Below are positions 16,685-27,005 of a stretch of DNA of 64,000 nucleotides, piece after piece. Positions within the stretch are counted from its first letter, which is position 1. Each line of letters begins with the position of its first letter. The stretch covers positions 496,001 to 560,000 of the forward strand of contig NZ_JPXI01000033.1 of assembly GCF_000740675.1 (NCBI RefSeq), read 5' to 3'. Source of the stretch: Massilia sp. BSC265. Its GTDB lineage: Bacteria > Pseudomonadota > Gammaproteobacteria > Burkholderiales > Burkholderiaceae_D. The position numbers and the translations under genes are program-made. A model generated the notes under the pieces. That model was not told where the DNA came from, did no database searches, and saw only the letters and a list, made by a program, of their open reading frames with translations.

Positions 16685-16727
16685 TACCTACTGCTTTCCG
16701 GAAATAGGTGTAGTCCTATTCCTACAT
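16685..16727. promoter_or_regulatory. Cluster of CCTA/TAGG half-sites with a perfect dyad
   Basis: AATAGG (16703-16708) and CCTATT (16715-16720) form a perfect inverted repeat with a 6-base spacer. TACCTAC at 16685 and CCTACAT at 16721 add further half-sites. The pattern resembles sites of NarL/RcsB-type response regulators, but the regulator is unknown. Confidence 0.4.
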
Positions 16728-16732
16728 AAGAC

Positions 16733-16751
16733 TTGACTTGAGGAAAGTCAA
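16733..16751. promoter_or_regulatory. Perfect inverted repeat upstream of the PAAR gene
   Basis: TTGACTT and AAGTCAA are exact inverted copies separated by GAGGA. The left arm contains a TTGACT that could serve as a -35 element reading toward the PAAR gene. Operator or hairpin; undetermined. Confidence 0.4.
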
Positions 16752-16868
16752 ACACTTCCTCTACCGAAAGATTCCAATAGCGCTGCCGTACCGAGAAGCA
16801 TGGTCTTGTCGAGCACGTTTGGCTTCGCACAAGGACCACTCTCATCGTTCATATCTTAATGAGCGTAA

Positions 16869-17291
16869 ATGAAACGTATGTCCGCAGCTGCAGTCGCGTC
16901 GTTTGATCAAGAAGGGAAAGTTTCCGTCCCGGTACTTCGCAAAGTGATGGCCCGGTATCCCATCGCAACGGTCGGGTCGCATACCATACGAGGCGGTCAG
17001 GTCGTGGTCGCCGACAGTGACGCGCACATGGACGGCTTTCGCATCGCCTGCGTGGGCGACCGGGTCCGCTATCCTGACGGCAGCGAAAGCATCATCGTTT
17101 CCGGCGCGGGCAATGCGTCCACCTTTGGCGATCGTCCGATCGCACTGGTCGGTAGCCACGTGGAAAACGGCGACCGCATCACCCTGAGCCCGGAGAACAT
17201 GGGCGAAATCGTCTTGTTCGAAGGGGATGCGCCGATCGCAGGACTGCTGCAGCCGGGTTACATGCCGCCGCCGGGCAGCGGCGAAGCCTGA
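16869..17291 (+). CDS. PAAR-domain protein (spike tip-like, stand-alone)
   Basis: This 140-residue protein has the PAAR pattern of Gly/Asp/Pro-rich turns: TVGSHTIRGGQVVV, GFRIACVGDRVRYPDG, SESIIVSGAGNASTFGDRPIALVGSHVENGDRI. PAAR proteins cap the VgrG spike of type VI secretion systems and recruit effectors. No VgrG, Hcp or effector gene is near. The N-terminal 26 residues are not part of the domain, and a start at 16947 (MARYPIATVG) is possible. The C-terminal tail after about residue 115 is short and Pro/Gly-rich, with no toxin domain. Confidence 0.75.
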   Translation: MKRMSAAAVASFDQEGKVSVPVLRKVMARYPIATVGSHTIRGGQVVVADSDAHMDGFRIACVGDRVRYPDGSESIIVSGAGNASTFGDRPIALVGSHVENGDRITLSPENMGEIVLFEGDAPIAGLLQPGYMPPPGSGEA

Positions 17292-17331
17292 CGGCGGGAT
17301 TGCCGGAACGGGAGAAGCGGCCGGCCAGGCT

Positions 17332-17673
17332 TCAGCGGCCGCGCTTTTCCTTCGGCGCCGGCGGGGGCGGCGGCACGGTCATCGAGACTGCCGGCTGCTC
17401 ATCCTTGCGCAGCACCTGCACGAAGATTTCGTTCTGCTTGATCATGCCCAGTTCGTAGCGGGCACGCTCCTCGACCGCGCCGGTGCCGTCGCGCAGGTCG
17501 CGCACTTCCGATTCCAGCTTGGCGTTGCGCGCCTCCAGCTGGTCGGTCCTGGAGCGGGTCTGTTCGACCTGGTCGCGCATGTCGGCGACGTTCAGCCAGC
17601 CGCCCTTGCCCAGCCACAGCGGGTACTGGATCAGCAGCAGCAGGACGGCAAGGACGATGGTGATGAGTCGCAT
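17332..17673 (-). CDS. ftsB: Cell division protein FtsB
   Basis: This 113-residue bitopic inner-membrane protein has a membrane helix (about 3-20, [20 protein letters not shown]), a coiled coil (about 28-75, [20 protein letters not shown]) and the conserved [15 protein letters not shown] end that contacts FtsL and FtsQ in the divisome. The Pro-rich tail (PPPPPAP) is an addition seen in betaproteobacteria. It is the last gene of pyrG-kdsA-eno-ftsB, 78 bases after eno, with a strong hairpin in that gap. Confidence 0.93.
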   Translation of the reverse strand: MRLITIVLAVLLLLIQYPLWLGKGGWLNVADMRDQVEQTRSRTDQLEARNAKLESEVRDLRDGTGAVEERARYELGMIKQNEIFVQVLRKDEQPAVSMTVPPPPPAPKEKRGR

Positions 17674-17696
17674 GAATACAGGTGTCGTTACAACGA

Positions 17697-17726
17697 GGCC
17701 GGACTGCCCGCAGGAGCAGTCCGGCC
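17697..17726 (-). promoter_or_regulatory. Intercistronic stem-loop between eno and ftsB
   Basis: GGCCGGACTGC/GCAGTCCGGCC is a perfect 11-base stem with an 8-base loop. No T-run follows on the minus strand, so partial attenuation or mRNA processing that lowers ftsB relative to eno is more likely than full termination. Tandem CTTGGCTTA copies lie between it and the eno stop. Confidence 0.5.
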
Positions 17727-17751
17727 GTATGCCCTACTTGGCTTACTTGGC

Positions 17752-19074
<1,323 letters not shown>

Positions 19075-19128
19075 CTACGCAGCAGGCAGCGCGTCGTAGC
19101 CAAGGCGCTTAGCATTCTAGCAAATGCG

Positions 19129-19157
19129 CGCGTGCGCCCAGCCGCCGGGCGCACGCG
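19129..19157 (-). terminator. Strong hairpin after kdsA
   Basis: CGCGTGCGCCC/GGGCGCACGCG is a perfect 11-base stem with a 7-base loop, 21 bases past the kdsA stop. The T-run is weak (a short TTT a few bases on), so termination may be partial. Confidence 0.5.
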
Positions 19158-19178
19158 TTGTGAAGCTGTCTTGACCTG

Positions 19179-21778
<2,600 letters not shown>

Positions 21779-21970
21779 TTAAACCGCGCAAATACTTCTG
21801 GTCGCCCTGCCGACTGCGCTGCAAAAGTCCCGTTCCGATGCCATTGCCGCGGAAAAATACGACATCTGCATGACATGCCGAAAACACCCGCCACGGCCGG
21901 CACACGACGACGCCCAAGAATATGCCCTATCAATTGACCGACTGGCAGGGGTGCCCCCTATACTGCCCCC

Positions 21971-23122
21971 ATGCATACATTGACCGATCTCCCCGCCGGT
22001 ACGCCGGTCTCGTACCACGCCGGGCCGCCTTCCGTGGTCCCGCCGCCGCGCACCCTGGCGCTCGGCTTCACGGGCGACGGCCGCGAATACTTCCGCATCT
22101 GGGTCGTCAACCTGCTCCTGACACTGGCCACCTTCGGCATCTACTCGGCCTGGGCCAAGGTGCGGCGGCTGCAGTATTTCGACCGCAACACGACCCTGGC
22201 CGGCGCCACCTTCGATTTCCACGGCAACCCACGCGCCGTGCTGGCGGGCCGGATCCTGTCGGTGCTGCTGCTGCTTGCTTACCACTACGCCTTCGGCTTC
22301 TCGACCACCTTCGGGCTGGTGACCATCGCCGCCCTGCTGCTCGCCTTTCCCTTGCTGATGCGCGGCGCGCTGCGCTTCCGACTGGGGAACACCAGCTACC
22401 GCGGCCTGCGCCTGGGCTTCGACGGCACGGTGGCGCAGGCCTACCTCACCTGGTTGCCGCCCGCCTTCACCTTCCTGGCGCCCGGTGTGCTGCTGGCCCT
22501 GAATCCGGGCCAACCCTGGCTGGCCGCACTGCCGCTGCCACTCTACCTGCTGTGGCCGCTGATGCATGCGCGGATCCGCCGCTTCCAGCATGCCCACCTG
22601 CTGTTCGGCGACCAGCATGCCCGCTATGAGGTCAAGGCGCGCCGCTTCTACCGCTTCTACCTGGTGTCCGGGAGCCTGATCCTGGTGTCGGTCGTCGGCG
22701 CCGCGTTCGCGGCCGGCATCACCAGCGCCGTCACCGGCAGCGGCCGCGTCGCAGTCATGCTCGTCGCCCTGGGAGCCACCGCCGTGGCAAGCTACGTGGC
22801 CTACCTGCTGATGGGACCCTACTTGCTGGTGCGGGTGTCGAACCTGGCCTGGTCGCATACCAGCTTCCCCGGCATCCGCTTCCGCTCGACGCTGCCGGCC
22901 TACGACTTCATGAGCCTGCAGACCAGGAACGCCCTGCTCACCGTGCTCACGCTTGGCCTGTACCGCCCCTTCGCCGTCGTCAGCGTCTATCGCTACCGGC
23001 TGGCGCATCTGCACGTCGAGGTGGACGGCGACATCGAGGCGGCCGCGGCCCACGTGGCGACCCGTGCCGGCGCCGCCGGCGACAGCGCCGCGGACGGCTT
23101 TGGCATCGACCTCTCCTGGTAA
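21971..23122 (+). CDS. DUF898 (YjgN-type) polytopic membrane protein
   Basis: This 383-residue inner-membrane protein has about seven hydrophobic segments. The family signature is clear: GDGREYFRIWVVNLLLTLATFGIYSAWAKVRRLQYF near residues 36-75, FDFHGNP, and a repeated module in the C-terminal half (LLTVLTLGLYRPFAVVSVYRYRL). Related proteins are uncharacterised. It is followed 28 bases later by an M48 protease gene; this DUF898-M48 pairing recurs in proteobacteria and suggests a shared membrane-quality role. An ATG at 21971 is used, with no strong Shine-Dalgarno. Confidence 0.87.
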   Translation: MHTLTDLPAGTPVSYHAGPPSVVPPPRTLALGFTGDGREYFRIWVVNLLLTLATFGIYSAWAKVRRLQYFDRNTTLAGATFDFHGNPRAVLAGRILSVLLLLAYHYAFGFSTTFGLVTIAALLLAFPLLMRGALRFRLGNTSYRGLRLGFDGTVAQAYLTWLPPAFTFLAPGVLLALNPGQPWLAALPLPLYLLWPLMHARIRRFQHAHLLFGDQHARYEVKARRFYRFYLVSGSLILVSVVGAAFAAGITSAVTGSGRVAVMLVALGATAVASYVAYLLMGPYLLVRVSNLAWSHTSFPGIRFRSTLPAYDFMSLQTRNALLTVLTLGLYRPFAVVSVYRYRLAHLHVEVDGDIEAAAAHVATRAGAAGDSAADGFGIDLSW

Positions 23123-23150
23123 CGCATTCCTGCAAGGACTTCATACCCGC

Positions 23151-24215
23151 ATGAGCGCAGCACACTACTTCGACGGCCGCAGTGCACGCTTGCACGTGGT
23201 CGAACTGAGCGCCGGCGACGGCGCCATCCACCTGCACGGCGACGAGACGACGCGCAGCTACCGCGCTACCGCCACGCGCCTGGCGGAACCGTTCGAGCAC
23301 GCCCCCGCCGTGCTGTACTTCGACGACGGCACCCATGCCGAAGTCGCGGACCCTGCCATGCGTCCGCTGCTGGCTGCCGCGCTCGACTACCGCAAGTCCT
23401 GGGTGGTGCGCTGGCAGGAGCACACCGCGGCCGCACTGGCCGCCGTGGTCCTGCTGGTGGGCCTGATCGCCGCCGCCTGGCACTGGGGCATCCCGGCCGC
23501 CGCCGAGCGCCTGTCGCGCGCCGTGCCGGCGTCGGCCGACCTGTCCCTCGGCCGGAACGCGCTTGCCCTGCTGCAGCGCCAGGGCATCCTGCAGCCCTCG
23601 CGCCTGAGCGAGGACCGGATCGCGGCGCTGACCAGCCTCCTGCAACGGGTGCAGCCGGCCGGGCCGCCGCATTTCAAGCCTCGTATCCCGCTGCGGCTAC
23701 GGGTCCACGCCGCGCCGCAGCTGGGTCCGAACGCCCTGGCCTTCCCCGACGGGACCATCGTCCTTACCGACGACATGGTGCGCATGGTGATGGGCAAGAA
23801 CAACGAGCTGGACGCGCACGCGGCGGCGGCGCTGGCCGGCGTGCTGGCGCACGAGGTCGGCCATATCGAGATGCGCCACAGCGTGCGCACGATCACACGC
23901 TCCTCGCTGACGGCAGCGCTGTCGGCCACGCTGTTCGGCGACTTCAGCGCCGTCGCCGCCGGCCTGCCTGCCGTACTGAGCAACATGGAATACTCGCGCG
24001 AGATGGAACTGGCGGCCGACGACTATGCGGCGCAGGCCCTGCACGCGCACGGCATCCCGACGGCGCCGCTGGCGGCCCTGTTCGACCAGCTCGACGAAAA
24101 GAAGAACAAGGTGCCGAAGTTCTTCCGCCAGGCGATGTCGTATGCGGCCAGCCATCCGGACGGCTATGTCCGCAGCCGGCGCCTGCTCGAGGGCGAGGCG
24201 GGACGCGGCAGGTAG
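23151..24215 (+). CDS. M48 family membrane-anchored metalloprotease
   Basis: This 354-residue protein has an N-terminal cytosolic domain of about 90 residues that is shared with DUF898-linked proteases, one membrane helix (about 92-110) and a C-terminal periplasmic M48 domain with HEVGH at 234-238 and the third zinc ligand in the EMELAADDYA helix (about 284-291). It resembles Oma1/BepA-like proteases that degrade misfolded envelope proteins. It is probably in an operon with the DUF898 gene and ends in a strong stem-loop. Confidence 0.88.
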   Translation: MSAAHYFDGRSARLHVVELSAGDGAIHLHGDETTRSYRATATRLAEPFEHAPAVLYFDDGTHAEVADPAMRPLLAAALDYRKSWVVRWQEHTAAALAAVVLLVGLIAAAWHWGIPAAAERLSRAVPASADLSLGRNALALLQRQGILQPSRLSEDRIAALTSLLQRVQPAGPPHFKPRIPLRLRVHAAPQLGPNALAFPDGTIVLTDDMVRMVMGKNNELDAHAAAALAGVLAHEVGHIEMRHSVRTITRSSLTAALSATLFGDFSAVAAGLPAVLSNMEYSREMELAADDYAAQALHAHGIPTAPLAALFDQLDEKKNKVPKFFRQAMSYAASHPDGYVRSRRLLEGEAGRGR

Positions 24216-24232
24216 GCCGCGACGGTCGAACA

Positions 24233-24268
24233 AAAGGCCGGGTCTGCGCAAGGCGGGACCCGGCCTTT
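24233..24268 (+). terminator. Stem-loop terminator of the M48 protease gene
   Basis: AAAGGCCGGGTC/GACCCGGCCTTT is a perfect 12-base stem with a 12-base loop, 17 bases after the stop codon. Only three T residues follow. Confidence 0.7.
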
Positions 24269-24348
24269 GCTTGGCGCACGTGCCGCCGCGTGCCGAGGCC
24301 GAGGAGTGGAAAGCTTCCAAGCCTCCGAGCCAGCCTTGAAAGTGACGA

Positions 24349-24381
24349 AACGCCCGGCCATGTATCGGGCGTTGTTTTTTT
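24349..24381 (+). terminator. Second rho-independent terminator with no gene in front
   Basis: AACGCCCG/CGGGCGTT forms an 8-base stem with a 9-base loop, followed by seven T residues. The 80 bases before it hold no protein, so it is either a backup for the M48 gene or the end of a small RNA. Confidence 0.75.
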
Positions 24382-24546
24382 CTCCTGTCCCGTTCGCAAA
24401 CCATGTGGTCAGGTCATCCAGAATTTGACGATTTTGCGCGACACTACGGTGCGCAGACGTGATGTTTCCTTGACGCACTAACCCCTCTCGGGCAAAGTCT
24501 TGCCTGCCGCCGGCTCCGGCCTTTTCCTGTCTCTCCATTCGCTTCC

Positions 24547-25710
24547 ATGCCCGTCGATTACCAGCAGCTTCCCGCCGAAACCGCCCAGGTCCAGCCTGCC
24601 GCCACTGCCTCGTTCGAACAGCAGTACGAAGAGGCGCGCAGGCTCGCCAACGCGGGCCAGCCCCAACTGGCGCTGGCCGCCTACAACGTCCTGCTGGCGC
24701 GCTCGCCGGGCGACGTGGACGTGCTGCTCGGCCGCGGCATCGTGCTCAGCCGCCTGGAACGCTGGGCCGAGGCCGAAGCCGATCTCACGGCCGCCGCCAA
24801 GGCTTCGCCGGAATATGCCGACGTCTGGTTCGCACTCGGCAACCTGCACCAATGGCAGGGCCAGCCGGCGAAGGCGGCCGAGGCCTATGGCCGCGCCGCC
24901 GCGCTGCGTCCGGACGATGCCGCCACGCTCACGGCGCGCGCCGCCGCCCTGCGGGCCATGCAGCCACCGTCGCAGCCCCAGGCACGGCCCTTCATCGGCA
25001 GCCCCGAAGCGGCGATCGCGGCAGGCTACACCTGGGCCGCAGGCCTGACCGGCAGCGTGCAGGACGCCGGCGAGGTGCCGCGCTGGAACGACCAGACCCT
25101 GAGCCTGCGCCACTACATGAAGCGCGGCTCGATCGGCTTCGAGGTGCTGCGCGCCCACCGTTTCGACCAGACCGACCGCGCCTGGGCCGTCGATGCCTAC
25201 GCCAGCCTGTGGCAAGGCGCCTATGCCAACTTGCGCTACCAGCTGGCGCCGGGCAAGCGCCTGTTCCCGGAGCACTCCGGGCGCATCGAGCTCTACCAGT
25301 CGCTCGGCAATGGCTGGGAAGCCTCGCTCAGCGACGACCTGCTCGGCTTCGACACCCGCGTGAATATCTATGGCGTCAGCCTCGCCAGGTACACCGGCAA
25401 CTTCTACGTGCAACTGCGCCACCAGAACATCGTGTCGAAAGACGCGCGCGGCTCGGGCGACCGCCTGCTGGCGCGCTGGTACTACGCGGGCAATGCCGAC
25501 AGCTACCTCGAGGCGACCGCCAGCCGCGGCCGCAGCGACGATCCGCTCTCGCTCGGCGCCGGCCGCGCGCGCTCCGGCGGCGCCAGCCTCACCTGGGTCC
25601 ACTACCTGTCGCGCGACTGGGGCGGCCGGATCGGCGCCAGTGTCGCCCGCAGCGGCGCCGGGCAGGCGCGTGAACGCGGCATCAGTTTCGGGCTCCATCG
25701 CCGCTGGTAA
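24547..25710 (+). CDS. YaiO-family beta-barrel protein with N-terminal TPR
   Basis: This 387-residue protein has about three tetratricopeptide repeats (residues 22-138: YEEARRLANAGQPQLALAAY, AEADLTAAAKASPEYADVWF, AAEAYGRAAALRPDD), then a beta-rich region of about 240 residues with alternating strands ending in Trp, as in YaiO outer-membrane barrels. Such proteins sit in exopolysaccharide or glycan export loci. No signal peptide is visible: the ATG is followed by PVDYQQLPAET, and the in-frame stretch upstream to the stop at 24462 has no usable start. This is odd for an outer-membrane barrel. Confidence 0.75.
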   Translation: MPVDYQQLPAETAQVQPAATASFEQQYEEARRLANAGQPQLALAAYNVLLARSPGDVDVLLGRGIVLSRLERWAEAEADLTAAAKASPEYADVWFALGNLHQWQGQPAKAAEAYGRAAALRPDDAATLTARAAALRAMQPPSQPQARPFIGSPEAAIAAGYTWAAGLTGSVQDAGEVPRWNDQTLSLRHYMKRGSIGFEVLRAHRFDQTDRAWAVDAYASLWQGAYANLRYQLAPGKRLFPEHSGRIELYQSLGNGWEASLSDDLLGFDTRVNIYGVSLARYTGNFYVQLRHQNIVSKDARGSGDRLLARWYYAGNADSYLEATASRGRSDDPLSLGAGRARSGGASLTWVHYLSRDWGGRIGASVARSGAGQARERGISFGLHRRW

Positions 25711-25788
25711 GCATTGGAAAACGGCGGGACTTGCTGCGCCGCCCGGCTTTTACGGATAAAATATACACCGCATAAATAAGGAGCCGAC

Positions 25789-26325
25789 ATGATTTCGGGG
25801 CACGCTTTCATCGCCACCAGCCTCGACGGCTACATTGCCCGCCCGGACGGCGATATCGGCTGGCTGCTGCAGCGCGACGACCCGGCCGAAGACCATGGCT
25901 ATGCCGCTTTCATGGCCGACAAGGACGCGATCGTGATGGGACGGGGCAGCTACGAGAAGGTGCTGGGCTTCGATCCCTGGCCCTACGACCGCCCGGTGCT
26001 GGTGCTGTCGAAGCAGCTCGCGGGCACGCCGGTGCCCGAGGCGCTGCGGGGAAAAGTGCGCTTTTCAAGCGCCGCTCCGGCGCAGGCCATGGCGGAACTC
26101 GCAGCGCAAGGCGTGCACCGGGTGTACGTCGACGGCGGCCAACTGGTGCAGTCCTTCATTCGCGCCGGGCTGGTCGAGGACATGGTGCTCACCACCGTGC
26201 CCGTGCTGATCGGCGCTGGCCGGCCGCTGTTCGGGGCCTTGCCGCGCGACCTGGACCTGGCCCTCGTCGCCAGCCGCAGCTTCCCTTCGGGCCTGGTGCA
26301 GTCCACTTATCGTTTCCTCCGATGA
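25789..26325 (+). CDS. Dihydrofolate reductase/RibD C-terminal family reductase
   Basis: This 178-residue protein has the RibD C-terminal/DHFR-like fold: IATSLDGYIARPDGDIGWL at the N-terminus, IVMGRGSYEKVLGF, the RPVLVLSK strand, GVHRVYVDGGQLVQSFIRAGLVEDMVLTTVPVLIGAGRPLF. These residues bind NADPH. The substrate is unknown; most stand-alone members are not true dihydrofolate reductases. AAGGAG lies seven bases before the ATG. Its stop overlaps the TetR gene start (ATGA), implying the two are coupled. Confidence 0.88.
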   Translation: MISGHAFIATSLDGYIARPDGDIGWLLQRDDPAEDHGYAAFMADKDAIVMGRGSYEKVLGFDPWPYDRPVLVLSKQLAGTPVPEALRGKVRFSSAAPAQAMAELAAQGVHRVYVDGGQLVQSFIRAGLVEDMVLTTVPVLIGAGRPLFGALPRDLDLALVASRSFPSGLVQSTYRFLR

Positions 26326-26912
26326 CGCGGCCACGCGGACGCCCCGCCCGGGGAGAGGGGGTGACGCGCGAGGAGATCCTGTCCGCCGCACTCGCCCTGC
26401 TCGACGAGGATGGCGCCGGCTTCGGCATGCGCGCGCTGGCGGCGCGCCTTGGCGTCACCCCGATGAGCCTGTACCACCACGTCGGCGACCGCGCCGGCCT
26501 GCTGCTGGCCCTGTCGGAGCGCGTGTATGCCGCCGTGCTGGACGACCCTGTGCCCGCCCATGGCGCCGCTCCCGCTGACGGGATGGCCCAGATCCGTGCC
26601 CTGCTCACCCGCTACCACGAGGCCGTGGGGAGGCATCCCCAGCTGACCCTGGCCATCTTCTGCGAGCCGGCCGCCTTCGCCGGGACAGCCCGCCTGATCA
26701 CCGAGCGCCTCACGCTGCTGCTGTCGGCGCTCACGCCCGACTACCCGCTATGGCGCGACATCCTGGTCGACCACGCGCACGGCAGCGGCCTGGCCCTGTG
26801 CGCGGCGCGGGGCGACCGGATGCAGTTCGAGGCCATGCGCGGACAGTACCGGCTGGCGCTGGACAGCATGCTGGCGCGGATCGCCCCTGGCGGCAACGGT
26901 AGCGCCAGCTGA
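26322..26912 (+). CDS. TetR-family transcriptional regulator
   Basis: This 196-residue regulator has an N-terminal TetR helix-turn-helix (about 15-62: TREEILSAALALLDEDGAGFGMRALAARLGVTPMSLYHHVGDRAGLL) preceded by an RPRGRPARGEG basic arm. The C-terminal ligand-binding part is helical and diverged, ending in the LDSMLARIAP helix typical of a TetR dimer interface. It is coupled to the upstream reductase by a 4-base overlap, so it likely controls its own operon. The ligand is unknown. Confidence 0.87.
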   Translation: MTRPRGRPARGEGVTREEILSAALALLDEDGAGFGMRALAARLGVTPMSLYHHVGDRAGLLLALSERVYAAVLDDPVPAHGAAPADGMAQIRALLTRYHEAVGRHPQLTLAIFCEPAAFAGTARLITERLTLLLSALTPDYPLWRDILVDHAHGSGLALCAARGDRMQFEAMRGQYRLALDSMLARIAPGGNGSAS

Positions 26913-27005
26913 ACCCTGTCGAGCCAGGCGGCGCTACCTTGCCCGCGCCTGGTGCGTCCGCCAAGCAATAGCGCTAAGATCGCGCCGCACTCAACCCACA
27001 TCCAG

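Larger units (their letters stand above)
16553..16868. other. Palindrome-rich gene-free gap
   Basis: This 316-base region between divergent genes is less GC-rich than its surroundings. I find no credible protein: the single 96-codon minus-strand frame has no family character or Shine-Dalgarno. It does hold two exact dyads and several CCTA half-sites, described separately, so it appears to be regulatory DNA or a remnant of a lost toxin gene. Confidence 0.5.
24216..24546. other. Gene-free gap with two stem-loops
   Basis: The 331 bases between the M48 protease and the YaiO-type gene contain no plausible coding frame. They hold two terminator-like hairpins (24233-24268 and 24349-24381), and a TTGACG at 24425 may belong to a promoter for the downstream gene. 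Confidence 0.5.

Noticed and set aside
16555..16845. Open frame of 96 codons in the gap upstream of the antidote gene, considered as the missing toxin
   Set aside because: No Shine-Dalgarno, no RelE-like pattern, and rich in Arg, Ser and Tyr of shadow type.
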